A stretch of DNA of 64,000 nt, from assembly GCF_009796805.1 (NCBI RefSeq), contig NZ_CP047029.1:1-64000 (forward strand), written 5' to 3'. A program made the translations under genes and the position numbers. The notes under the pieces were generated by a model. It was not told the DNA's origin, made no database searches, and worked only from the letters and a program-made list of their open reading frames with translations. Of this stretch, positions 36,801 through 45,168 are shown piece by piece. Positions within the stretch are counted from its first letter, which is position 1; the number at the start of each line of letters is the position of its first letter. Origin of the DNA: Algibacter sp. L1A34. Its GTDB lineage: Bacteria > Bacteroidota > Bacteroidia > Flavobacteriales > Flavobacteriaceae.

Positions 36801-37218
36801 AATTATCTGCACCATCAAGATGTATTGAACCTGCTCCTTTAGAAGGTACAGTCATCCCAATATCTTCCATGGTTAAATTCAAGTAAACATTATCATTTCC
36901 GGCTGCCCAAAACTCAATAATATCAGTGTTTCCGTATAATTTGAATATTTTAGTATCAATTTCAAATTTCACATCGGTAAAGTCAAATTTACAGTCATTT
37001 CCCGTAAACAGGAGTAATTTTGGATTTGAAAATAATTTATCTGGTCCGCAATTAGTTTCATTAAAATAATATGTCCCAGGAGTCATTACAAAATCTTCAT
37101 CATTGTCTCCTAAGTGACTCCTTAACTCCGCAAGCGTATTTATTGTTGTTTGGGCTTCTAAGTGTCCAACCCATAAAAACAAGACTGGGAGAATTATTAA
37201 TTGTATATATTTTTTCAT
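33871..37218 (-). CDS. Multimodular beta-helix lyase-like protein with three CBM6-like modules, F-type lectin module and T9SS signal
   Basis: ATG 37218 starts a normal signal peptide (KKYIQLIILPVLFLWVGHLEAQ), giving 1115 residues; the frame is open 18 codons earlier. Modules in order: beta-helix (about 25-470) with G-S-F-P-Y-G-Y-G-D (150-158), K172-H173, Y-G-H and GIRAY; three CBM6-like sandwiches (about 478-610, 615-745, 750-885); an F-type-lectin-like domain (about 890-1035); a type A T9SS domain with IKLYPNP. The lectin module keeps the His and first Arg but has Asp where the second sugar-binding Arg is expected. Likely a secreted or surface-attached enzyme acting on the PUL substrate. It follows the SusCD unit after 181 bp that includes a hairpin. 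Confidence 0.75.
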   Translation of the reverse strand: MKKYIQLIILPVLFLWVGHLEAQTTINTLAELRSHLGDNDEDFVMTPGTYYFNETNCGPDKLFSNPKLLLFTGNDCKFDFTDVKFEIDTKIFKLYGNTDIIEFWAAGNDNVYLNLTMEDIGMTVPSKGAGSIHLDGADNLIEGFKTTVSGSFPYGYGDTFGKGGGSVIAHQKHAGILVRGDRNHIKNCSVIMRAYGHGIFVQGSHNAIIEGCYVEGELRTVGEMLQEEGTDSPADNVDFETVWGFNLKDHTSDYTFSLQEAGIRAYSTGVIHDSNGDSTGVSRGTENTTVIDCTIVKMRVGVNTGAEGGDNKRIENCTALACEGGFWLGNDGDVINCRADASVGPILSEDISRSNASYEVTILDNYIPKIGDTPYFYAGGTNHNITIHDGTTYYNPDIKIVLGGTRPANRFLAGSVEPIPSRNANNITFTNNTPYPLILESATDCNVFSCGPVEDNGSNNTITQLTDCITTKPCNNTVNKLEAECYDTMSGIGTREINGNPNIKEVYGIHTGDWINFNAIDLTDMTSIEAILSSIHNDVSIEVRTGSNTGTLLATIPITSTSSESNYLEFSANLNQVVNGETDIYFVFTSVSQTGWLFNLDKLSFNKDACSQASYNPFLPISAENFCASSGITVYDLSIFNKSIGDIDNDDYIRFNNVHFGNDDVYNEIEVLASSTSAGTIEVRSGSVDGTLLTTVVVGNTGSNDNYEVFSSYTASEITGTHDLYFVFKGTGASFLNMDNFFFNNDECSGVNYNAYSQIDALTYCDMFGVVPINNEYLGGINDNEWIRYGSVDFTSEAPAQITFNIAGYPTEETVENGFINVMLGHPTEGTLIAKTMVPKTGGWEVWKEVTETLLQDVIGTHEVYLYFGNGSFNLDWFEFHQEKVELSNLALASNGGIASQSTTAYEGDAARGNDGNTDGNYGGSSVTHTEHGSTGANTLKWWQVNLGGDKIIEEIVIYGRTGSNYVNDLNNFTVEVLNENEVIVFTQFYASYPTSRPLRIDVDSKIGRIIKISKTSDRGMSLAEVEVFGTNTLSVNDFALPEIKLYPNPANQAVMIVNGANLTLEIFNINGVLESQLFLSENSKEVSLENLNSGIYFLKFSDDRGTAVKKLIKL

Positions 37219-37340
37219 TATTTGATGTTTTTTGTTGAAATTAAAGCATGAAAAAAAGTGTTTACTTAACACATAAACAACACAATATCAATGCTTTTAA
37301 AATGAATTTATTTTGATAGACATTTAGATTAAATACAAAA

Positions 37341-37374
37341 AGCCTCCTTATTCAACATATTGCCTAAGGAGACT
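37341..37374 (-). terminator. Hairpin after the DUF4998 gene (terminator or attenuator)
   Basis: CTCCTTA (37344-37350) pairs with TAAGGAG (37365-37371), with two more pairs after one mismatch. On the minus strand a short T-run follows. It lies between the SusCD operon and the large beta-helix gene, so readthrough may set their ratio. Confidence 0.5.
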
Positions 37375-37399
37375 TCAAGTTTTAATCAATTACTAATAC

Positions 37400-38173
37400 T
37401 TATATTTTTTCTGGAAAAACCCCTTCTGTAGAGTTACTTTCAAATAAATAAGGAGAATCTACTACGGCTTTGTAAAACGTAGTGTAAGTATAAGTTCCTT
37501 CTGAAATAAAATCTGGAATAATTGTTTCATCCTCAGATTCATCAATTACTATAGTCTTTATAGCCCCATCTGTACTACTAATGTAAGTTAGTTCGGTTTT
37601 AATTAATAAATTATCAATAACCTCTCCATCAGTATCCGGAACTTTATTTGACACCCAAGTAATAATAGCTTCGGAATCAGAATAAGCGCTAGCTCCGGAA
37701 TTTTGTCGAGCTTGTAGCGACTCCTTATATTCATCACCTAGAACTGTACCAAAAACATCATACTTTATCGATTTTCGGCCTTCTAGACCTTCTATATGAA
37801 CAAAATACTCATTTCCTCCTTCTGGTAACTCTGCTTCCAGTTCATAAATTTCTGGTTCATAAACCGTTCTATTAATATCTAAAGTTGTAAGTATTTTTTC
37901 ATCGTTATCTGTTAAATCATCATCAAATAAAGTAATAACGACTTTCTTTATTTTTGGATCTGAGTTAACAAATACTCTAAATAACAACTTATTATGCCCA
38001 CTAGATACTGTAGACACAGAATCTGGCATAGCCAAACTTACTACGTTTTCAGGAACGTACTGTTCATATGTTTCAACCAAATCTGTATCCTCACAAGAAA
38101 AACACAGTAATACAGCTGTAAACACACCAATTCCTATAAAATTAGTGGTTTTATTCTTAAAATTATTAATCAT
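37400..38173 (-). CDS. DUF4998-type surface lipoprotein of SusCD operon
   Basis: The 257-residue lipoprotein has lipobox CFSC (Cys27) followed by acidic residues (EDTD) as in surface-export signals. It has two beta-rich halves of fibronectin-like composition and matches the DUF4998 proteins found downstream of susD in Bacteroidota. Probably a surface glycan-binding protein working with SusCD. It follows the DUF4959/5126/5000 gene by 31 bp. Confidence 0.7.
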   Translation of the reverse strand: MINNFKNKTTNFIGIGVFTAVLLCFSCEDTDLVETYEQYVPENVVSLAMPDSVSTVSSGHNKLLFRVFVNSDPKIKKVVITLFDDDLTDNDEKILTTLDINRTVYEPEIYELEAELPEGGNEYFVHIEGLEGRKSIKYDVFGTVLGDEYKESLQARQNSGASAYSDSEAIITWVSNKVPDTDGEVIDNLLIKTELTYISSTDGAIKTIVIDESEDETIIPDFISEGTYTYTTFYKAVVDSPYLFESNSTEGVFPEKI

Positions 38174-38204
38174 AATTTTTATAATATTTTATTTTATTAA
38201 ATTT

Positions 38205-39449
38205 TTATCGATTATCACCGTAGAACTCCATTTCACTAATGTGAAATAGTGAATTAGTTCTGTTCTGTGCTACTTTCTGAACAAATCTGATATAACGAAC
38301 CTTAGGCATATCAGGAGAAATATCAAAATTAAATCCCGCTTCTGCAGCTTCAATATCTTCAGCTGTATTGTCATTATCTGGCTGTCCAGAGGGCTTTATA
38401 ACCATAGCATCTTCTAATAAAAGTGTCCAACCATCAAAACTTCCGTCTGCATTTAAATGATCGCTACCCCAAAGATCAAATAACCAAGGATTTCCATGAC
38501 GGTACATATAATTACCTAGTCTTGGCCAAAATTTAAATCTGTATACTTGAGATATAGAGCCTATATCTAATGTAATCATTGCAGGCGTAATAGGAACTCC
38601 ATTATAAGACCAGTCTATATATTCTGGTAAAACTCCATCCGGATCTTTCCAGTTTGGAGGTGAGTGATATCCATTATCTCCTTTTGTTCCATCATAAACT
38701 CTTGGTAGTATCCAACCATAATCTGAAGGTGTGTCATGCGTTTGATAAACAGCTTGATAGTTAACCCTATCAAATAACTCTATATATAGCGGGGTTATTG
38801 TTGCCTTAATTTGACCACATTTATTGTTAAACCTATCTCTAATTATAAATACGAAATTGGTTTCTACAGCTTCTAATCCTAAAACTAAACGTTCTCCATC
38901 TTGAGCTGATGAATATACAGCATCCTTAAAAATTAAACCTCCAGACTCATTTTCAGAATAAATTTCGATAGTAACGTCGCCTTCCTCTGGGTTTTCCCAC
39001 TTCAATCTAATTCCACCATAATCTGGTGCATAGGTTAATGTTCCACAAACGGATTTGTATGGAGGTTCTTCTGGGTTTATAACAACAGAAGCACCTACAG
39101 ATTTATTTCCTGATTGATCAACAGCATATAGCGTTACATTATATTCTGAAGCTTCAGAAAAGCCTTCAACCGTTAAACTACTATTAAAGACTGATGATTT
39201 CACACTAGATATTTCTTCATTAGCCCCTCTCTGATATTCTGCAACTACATATAACAAATCTTCATCATCAGGAAGATTATATGTTATTTTTGATGCTCCC
39301 GCTAAATTTTCAACAGAACTTGCATCTACAACCACAGGACCGGGAGCGATACCATCGTCAGTAATTAACGATGACATCTTATCTTCTTCGCAACTAAATA
39401 CAGTTGCTATGCACAGAAGCACTATAAATGACTTTAAATTTTTCATCAT
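38205..39449 (-). CDS. DUF4959/DUF5126/DUF5000 surface lipoprotein
   Basis: The 414-residue lipoprotein has lipobox VFSC with a CEEDK surface signal. The architecture is an N-terminal Ig-like DUF4959 (about 25-125), a central DUF5126-like sandwich (about 130-230) and a C-terminal F5/8-type DUF5000 domain (about 235-414) with GYHSPPNWKDPDG and the MYRHGNPWLFDLWGS segment. These proteins are encoded next to SusCD pairs and are thought to bind glycan at the surface. It lies 32 bp after susD. Confidence 0.85.
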   Translation of the reverse strand: MMKNLKSFIVLLCIATVFSCEEDKMSSLITDDGIAPGPVVVDASSVENLAGASKITYNLPDDEDLLYVVAEYQRGANEEISSVKSSVFNSSLTVEGFSEASEYNVTLYAVDQSGNKSVGASVVINPEEPPYKSVCGTLTYAPDYGGIRLKWENPEEGDVTIEIYSENESGGLIFKDAVYSSAQDGERLVLGLEAVETNFVFIIRDRFNNKCGQIKATITPLYIELFDRVNYQAVYQTHDTPSDYGWILPRVYDGTKGDNGYHSPPNWKDPDGVLPEYIDWSYNGVPITPAMITLDIGSISQVYRFKFWPRLGNYMYRHGNPWLFDLWGSDHLNADGSFDGWTLLLEDAMVIKPSGQPDNDNTAEDIEAAEAGFNFDISPDMPKVRYIRFVQKVAQNRTNSLFHISEMEFYGDNR

Positions 39450-39481
39450 AATTTTATTTAATTGTTAATACTAATTTTTAA

Positions 39482-41365
39482 TTACCAACCAAAAGCCTGA
39501 TCTAAATTAGGGTTTGCTAGTATGTCATCTTCAGCTATAGGCCAAAAATAATCTCTTATTGAAAATTCTGTAACACCGTATTCTACTTGGTTATAAAAAG
39601 TTTCTGCCGTTGCTTTTTCATAACTCCAACCTCTCATTGACGTACTATTTAATAAAACGTGAGCTTTAAACCATCTTCTTAAGTCCCAAAAACGGTGTCC
39701 TTCAAAAGCTAGTTCTATTGAACGTTCTTGATGAATAATTTCTCTCAAACCTTCTTTTGTACTTGGCTTTGTTGGATTATTTGAAGACGTTGTCCAAGAA
39801 GCTTGAACTCCCTCTAAACCAGATCTTTCTCTTACATCATCAACATATTGAAAAACTTCTGCAGCAGGCCCTGATACTTCATTTAAACATTCTGCATACA
39901 ATAAATATAAGTCTGCTAATCTATATACTGGCCATGAATAATTTTCAGCAGTAAAACTATTATTTCCTATTGCTGATTTATAGTGCACTAATTTTTTTGG
40001 CCAATATCCTGTTTGGTTAAATTGTCTTTCATTAAGGTAACCTGCCATACCACCATTCTTGGCATCTACAACAAATAAACTAGTGTCATCTGCTTCATTA
40101 TTTACATCATAAGATAGAATACCATCTCCCGCTAAAGAGGCATAAAACCTAGATTCTCTATCTAAATGCAAACCAATTGTTTCATACCCTTGTTTTACAT
40201 AAAACTTATTAGCTTCATCTCCAGTTTTTAAGTCGAATCTACTACTATAATCATAAGAACTATCTTCTTCTATAGGCACTCCATTTTTAGAATAAAATAT
40301 TTCTGCCATATGCAATGGTATAGAATAATAAGAGTTGACTTGCCCTGAACTTGAACCTGAAAATTCATCGTCAATCCTTGCAAAACTATTATTTTGAATT
40401 GTATTTGTGGTTGGGTTAGCTTGCCCCCAAATAATCTCATTATTCCATCTATCTGTGATGGCGCCTCTAAGATTCATTTTTGTTATTGTCTCCTCTGATA
40501 AATTATATGCTGTTGAAAATTTATATAAATTATTACCTGCTTCATGCGCTAAGTCTATCGCTTCTCTACAAGCGTCTGCGGCTAATGTCCATTTATTAGC
40601 ATCATAAGTTTGATTTATATATGGTGTTCCTGAATTATTAGTCCATGATGAGTATACAGAATTACCGTTTACCAAAGGACTAGCACTAAAAGCCAAAACT
40701 TTAGCTTTTAACATCGCAGCAATTGGTTTAGTGGCTCTACCAAGTTCTTCACCTTCCAAGGTTATACGTGGTGGTAAATTTTCTATTGCCTCATCTAAAA
40801 CAGATACAATATAATCTACTACCTCATCGACCCCGTCTCTTTCTATACGCACCGAAATAACACCTTCACTTACTTCAATATTTTCATCGATAATAGGAAT
40901 AGGACCATACATTTTTAATAAATAAAAATGATAATAAGCCTTTAAAAATTTAACTTCCGCAATCCATCTTGTTTTTTCATCTTCAGTCATATCCCTAACA
41001 TCGCTAATTCTATTTAAGAAAATATTACAATCTCTCAACGCTACATGCGGCTCTAAGCGGCCTCCGTTTCCCCATAGATTATATATTGGATTTGCTTTTG
41101 ATTGTTCTCCGATAGAAAGTCGCATTCCATCCCAAGTTTGATGTGTCCAAACCTCATCTCCCCCTACTAATCCAATATTACTATTTACATCAGAAAAATG
41201 TGGTAAATAACCATATAATGTATAAAAGAATTTCTTAGCATTCGCTCTATTATTAAAAACCAAATCGAAAGTAGCTACGTTATCTGGTACTATATCAATA
41301 TAAGAATCACATGACATTATACATATGAATATTATAGAATATATAATTTTATTCGTTTTCTTCAT
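39482..41365 (-). CDS. susD: SusD/RagB family glycan-binding outer-membrane lipoprotein
   Basis: ATG 41365 gives a lipoprotein signal with lipobox IMSC (Cys near residue 19) and 627 residues; the frame is open 11 codons upstream but would leave an odd hydrophilic lead. The SusD fold with TPR-like helices is supported by RWIAEVKFLKAYYHFYLLKMYGPIPI near 130-155, and the C-terminal RQIIHQERSIELAFEGHRFWDLRRW-type segment (here REIIHQERSIELAFEGHRFW), diagnostic of RagB/SusD. SusD caps the SusC transporter and captures oligosaccharides. It lies 10 bp after susC. Confidence 0.95.
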   Translation of the reverse strand: MKKTNKIIYSIIFICIMSCDSYIDIVPDNVATFDLVFNNRANAKKFFYTLYGYLPHFSDVNSNIGLVGGDEVWTHQTWDGMRLSIGEQSKANPIYNLWGNGGRLEPHVALRDCNIFLNRISDVRDMTEDEKTRWIAEVKFLKAYYHFYLLKMYGPIPIIDENIEVSEGVISVRIERDGVDEVVDYIVSVLDEAIENLPPRITLEGEELGRATKPIAAMLKAKVLAFSASPLVNGNSVYSSWTNNSGTPYINQTYDANKWTLAADACREAIDLAHEAGNNLYKFSTAYNLSEETITKMNLRGAITDRWNNEIIWGQANPTTNTIQNNSFARIDDEFSGSSSGQVNSYYSIPLHMAEIFYSKNGVPIEEDSSYDYSSRFDLKTGDEANKFYVKQGYETIGLHLDRESRFYASLAGDGILSYDVNNEADDTSLFVVDAKNGGMAGYLNERQFNQTGYWPKKLVHYKSAIGNNSFTAENYSWPVYRLADLYLLYAECLNEVSGPAAEVFQYVDDVRERSGLEGVQASWTTSSNNPTKPSTKEGLREIIHQERSIELAFEGHRFWDLRRWFKAHVLLNSTSMRGWSYEKATAETFYNQVEYGVTEFSIRDYFWPIAEDDILANPNLDQAFGW

Positions 41366-41375
41366 TTTCTTTTTT

Positions 41376-44300
41376 TTATAAATTAACTCTAGCTCCAATG
41401 TTTACCGTTTTCTGTAAAGGATAATTTAATCCATTTCCTCTTAACTCTGGGTCCCAAAGTTTGAATTTACTCCAATGCACTAAATTTGTTCCACTGAGGT
41501 ATAGACGCACACTTGCCTGACCGAATACAGCTCCGTTTTCTGGTTTAAAATTATACCCGATCTCTAAAGATTTTAATCTCATAAATGCTCCATCTCTCAT
41601 CCACCAACTACTTGTTTGGTTATTGTTCTGTACAGCATAAGTAGACAAACGTGGCCATAAGGCATAAATATCTTGGTTCTCTTCAGACCAGTGACTCTCA
41701 GCAAAAGCTTGTAAAATTTGATTTTCAGAAATAGCATCTGGTAAATAATCTCCATTAGCATCAGTATCCGCAAATGGTGTTATTCCTGCTGAATCAATAA
41801 AAAAGGATACATTATCTAACCCTGCAAAAAATGCTGATATATCAAGGTTCTTGTACCCTACAGAAAATCCAAAACCATAACTTACTTCGGCTTGGGTAGG
41901 CTCTCCAATTGGAACTATATCTAAATTAGACACGATACCATCCCCATTAATATCTGTATATTTTATATCTCCGGGCATAACTTCCCCAAATTGCTGTTCT
42001 GGTGAATTAGCCACATCCGCATCATCAATAAATAAACGCTCTGCTACTAATCCATAAGCCTGATTGAAAGGGTTTCCTAATTTAGACAACCATGGTGTTG
42101 CAGATAAATCAGACTCCTCATATACAGTATATTCACTACTCGTTTTTACAAAATTCGCAGTCGCTTGCAACCACCAATCTTTATTAAAATTATGGTTTAC
42201 CAATAATGTAAACTCAAAACCATTGGATTTTCCTTCACCTAAATTTGCTACTGGAGACGCTTGTAAACCTAAAAAAGAAGGTATATCCGAACGCGTTTGT
42301 AAAATATCAGTTGTTGTTTGTTTAAAATACTCGGCTTGCAATTGAATAGCATCTTTAAGAAGGTTTATTTCTAAACCATAGTTCTGCTTATAGGCTCTTT
42401 CCCAGGAAATATGAGGGTTTTCATATCTACTGATACTAACACCTGCACTAGATTCTTGACCAAAAGTTCCAAACTGAGCTCCTGCACCTGAATCATTTAA
42501 ATTAACATTAGATAAATAGAAAAACCTATCATTACGATTTCCAATATTAGCATTACCAACTACACCATAAGACCCTCTTAATTTAAGCCTACTTATTAAA
42601 TCTACATTATCAAAAAAGTTCTCATTAGATATTACCCATGCCGCTCCAACGGATGGAAAGAAACCGTACCTGTTTTTTTCAGCAAAACGTTCTGACCCAT
42701 TATAACCAAAATTTCCTTCTATAAAATAACGTCTATCAAAACTATAAGTAAAACGGCCAGATAAGCCAACATTTCTACTAGGAAGTGATGCTTGCAAATC
42801 ATCCGCATTTCCATCAACAGATTCTCTCAAAATACCAACCAATAAACCGCTAACGCTATGTTTAGCGTTAAAAGTTCTATCATAGTTTAATGCAGACTCA
42901 AAATAGATATTTCTATTAACAACTCTAGAGTCTTCATTCTCTGTAAAATTTAAATACTCTGTTCCCGAATCTGGGTTAAGACTAGTTAATGCATATGTAT
43001 TATCTGCTCTATTATAATCAGTATCACCTATAGCATAATAATAAGGCTCATATTCCCTTGTAATATTATAAGAAGACGTACTTGTAATATTCCCCAATGC
43101 TCTCCATTTAAGCCCTTCCACAATACCTCCTAAGTCTTGTTTTACTTGTAAACTTAAAACATTTACAGATCTACTATAATCACGATATCCTCTTACTAAT
43201 TCTGCATATGGATTTAAATAGCCGGCTAATTCTCCATCTCCAGTATCTACATTACCAAACAAAAGATGCTCTGTAAATTGGTTAGCCTCATCAGCCTCAT
43301 AATAAGCTGGGTACCTTACAGGATTAGTTCTATTAATCATGTTATATACTTGGTTTCCTGTAGGTACGGGACCTCTATAATCATCTACTGTCGCATTTAA
43401 ATTAACTATCAATTCTGTGCTTGAAGTTAAATCTATATTAACATTAGATCTTAAATTATAAACTTTATTATCAATGTTATTGTTATAATTTGCTTGATTA
43501 TCAACTTTTAGTATCCCGTTATCTTGAGCAACAGAACCTGACACATAATACCTAGCTACTTTTCCTCCACCAGAAACACTAAAATTTAATCTTTGATTCT
43601 TAGTAAAATCTTGCAACAACTCATCTTGCCAATTTGTAACAGGGTAAACAAAAGGATTAATGTTACCAGCAAGAGTATTGTCTATCTTGTTTTGTAAATA
43701 CGGTAACCTATCATTTCTATTTGGCGACACATTTCTAGTATTAACAGCGTCCATATGTAATCTTAAATATTCAAGTGGGTCTGCTATTTCTAAATTCTGA
43801 GTAGCCTGAGAATAAGTAGTTTCATACCTAACAGATACTCTTGGCTTTCCCAATTCACCTGTTTTTGTTTTAACAGCTATAACTCCATTAGCCCCTCTAG
43901 CTCCATAAATAGCAGTTGCTGTCGCATCTTTAAATACAGAAAAACTTTCAATATCATCTGGTGATATTCTAGCCAAATCGTCTGCTGTTAATTCTATATT
44001 ATCTATTAATATTAACGGAGAAGAATAAGCTCCAAAAGTAGTTGCACCCCTAATAAAAAACTCTGCATTATCAGATCCGCCCCCAGGTTCACCAGAACTT
44101 TGAAAAGCAATAACTCCTGGAACCCGACCAGCAAAAGAGGCCGTTAAATTACTCGATGGTATTTTTAAATCTTCAGGTTTAACAGTAGATACAGCTCCCA
44201 CCAAAGCTTCTTTCGTTTGCGTACCAAAACCAACTACAACAACTTCATCTAACCCAGTAAGGTCTTCTATCATTGTAATATTTAAAGTTGTAAAATTTCC

Positions 44301-44675
44301 AATTTTAATTTCTTGAGTTTTAAAGCCTATTGAAGAAACAACTAGAACTTCTCCTTTTTTTGCTATTAATTTAAAATTGCCATCAAAATCGGTTTGTGTA
44401 CCTCTGTTTGTACCTTGAACGAGTATATTAACTCCAGGTATTGGTATCCCTTTTTCGTCAAGAACGATTCCTGACACTTCAATTTGTTGATAATCTTTGA
44501 GATCTATTTTATCTTCTTTTTCGGTTAGCTCTGCTGTAGTGGTTAGAAATGGAGTTTTTGCGTTAGCATAACCACTGACAATAAAGGAAGTACATATTAA
44601 TATTGATTTAATCACCTTAAACCCCTTGTATTTATAAGGACGAAATAGATGAATTAAAGAATAAATTTTATTCAT
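41376..44675 (-). CDS. susC: SusC/RagA family TonB-dependent oligosaccharide transporter
   Basis: The 1099-residue outer-membrane receptor has a signal region (about 15-40), a carboxypeptidase-D-regulatory-like domain (about 65-145, ending GLDEVVVVGFGTQ, the TonB box region), a plug domain (about 150-275, DADDIESFSVFKDATATAIYG-like segment) and a 22-strand barrel to the C-terminal NIGARVNL. It imports oligosaccharides in a TonB/ExbBD-dependent way together with SusD. It is the head of the SusCD unit. The upstream 493-bp gap contains a 30-bp-period direct repeat (44791-44844) that may be the regulator site. Confidence 0.96.
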   Translation of the reverse strand: MNKIYSLIHLFRPYKYKGFKVIKSILICTSFIVSGYANAKTPFLTTTAELTEKEDKIDLKDYQQIEVSGIVLDEKGIPIPGVNILVQGTNRGTQTDFDGNFKLIAKKGEVLVVSSIGFKTQEIKIGNFTTLNITMIEDLTGLDEVVVVGFGTQTKEALVGAVSTVKPEDLKIPSSNLTASFAGRVPGVIAFQSSGEPGGGSDNAEFFIRGATTFGAYSSPLILIDNIELTADDLARISPDDIESFSVFKDATATAIYGARGANGVIAVKTKTGELGKPRVSVRYETTYSQATQNLEIADPLEYLRLHMDAVNTRNVSPNRNDRLPYLQNKIDNTLAGNINPFVYPVTNWQDELLQDFTKNQRLNFSVSGGGKVARYYVSGSVAQDNGILKVDNQANYNNNIDNKVYNLRSNVNIDLTSSTELIVNLNATVDDYRGPVPTGNQVYNMINRTNPVRYPAYYEADEANQFTEHLLFGNVDTGDGELAGYLNPYAELVRGYRDYSRSVNVLSLQVKQDLGGIVEGLKWRALGNITSTSSYNITREYEPYYYAIGDTDYNRADNTYALTSLNPDSGTEYLNFTENEDSRVVNRNIYFESALNYDRTFNAKHSVSGLLVGILRESVDGNADDLQASLPSRNVGLSGRFTYSFDRRYFIEGNFGYNGSERFAEKNRYGFFPSVGAAWVISNENFFDNVDLISRLKLRGSYGVVGNANIGNRNDRFFYLSNVNLNDSGAGAQFGTFGQESSAGVSISRYENPHISWERAYKQNYGLEINLLKDAIQLQAEYFKQTTTDILQTRSDIPSFLGLQASPVANLGEGKSNGFEFTLLVNHNFNKDWWLQATANFVKTSSEYTVYEESDLSATPWLSKLGNPFNQAYGLVAERLFIDDADVANSPEQQFGEVMPGDIKYTDINGDGIVSNLDIVPIGEPTQAEVSYGFGFSVGYKNLDISAFFAGLDNVSFFIDSAGITPFADTDANGDYLPDAISENQILQAFAESHWSEENQDIYALWPRLSTYAVQNNNQTSSWWMRDGAFMRLKSLEIGYNFKPENGAVFGQASVRLYLSGTNLVHWSKFKLWDPELRGNGLNYPLQKTVNIGARVNL

Positions 44676-44790
44676 ATTGTTTTGTTTAATAAAGTTAGTT
44701 GAATACTTTTTTGGTTTTGTATTAGTTGGTTAGTTTTTAGTTGTTCTTTTTCATATCTTATATTTTATTGATTAGTAATTAATTAACCTA

Positions 44791-44844
44791 AATAAAGGGC
44801 GATCCTACACTTATAGTTAAAATAAAGGTTAAACCTACACTTAT
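44791..44844 (-). repeat. Direct repeat upstream of susC, putative operator
   Basis: AATAAAGG-N5-CCTACACTTAT occurs at 44791-44814 and again at 44821-44844, exactly 30 bp apart. The conserved 8 and 11 bp frame a variable 5-nt spacer. The element is 116-169 bp upstream of the susC start. AraC-type DNA-binding domains of hybrid two-component systems bind direct repeats near susC promoters; no such regulator gene is in this window. Confidence 0.65.
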
Positions 44845-45077
44845 TGTAGATACGCGAGTATTAATTATAACTTTTTCAGTATAAATTATAGCCGTTTTAA
44901 TAAGATAAACCCCTAAATATTAGATGAATAATGTTTTTTTATCTAAAAAAAATAAAGAATATGACATTTATGTTTTAAGATTACTAAAAGGTGTTTAGAA
45001 CTATAAAATTCTTACTTTGAACAATAAGTAATTTTATACACTGTATTTTTTGAAATTTTCATTGCTTTTTAAGCAAA

Positions 45078-45120
45078 AAAAAACATGATTATTACAAATG
45101 TTGTAATAATCATGTTTTTT
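45078..45120 (-). terminator. Bidirectional terminator between the esterase operon and susC
   Basis: A perfect 20-bp stem (45078-45097 with 45101-45120) around a 3-nt loop. Both arms end in A or T runs. It lies 49 bp past the minus-strand stop at 45169, closing the first PUL operon before susC. Confidence 0.9.
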
Positions 45121-45168
45121 TATTATAACTAATATAAAATATTAGTCTAAACTAATGATTTTATAATA

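Larger units (their letters stand above)
44676..45168. promoter_or_regulatory. Regulatory region upstream of susC
   Basis: This is the largest gap in the PUL (493 bp). It holds a direct-repeat element (44791-44844) and a long terminator hairpin (45078-45120). It should contain the susC promoter, but no minus-strand TAnnTTTG match is visible between the repeats and the start codon, which suggests an activator-dependent promoter with a weak -7 box. No ORF or small RNA gene is visible. Confidence 0.55.

Noticed and set aside
44791-44844. Direct repeat as a CRISPR fragment
   Set aside because: Only two units, a 5-nt variable core inside each unit rather than spacers of 30 nt or more, and no cas genes.
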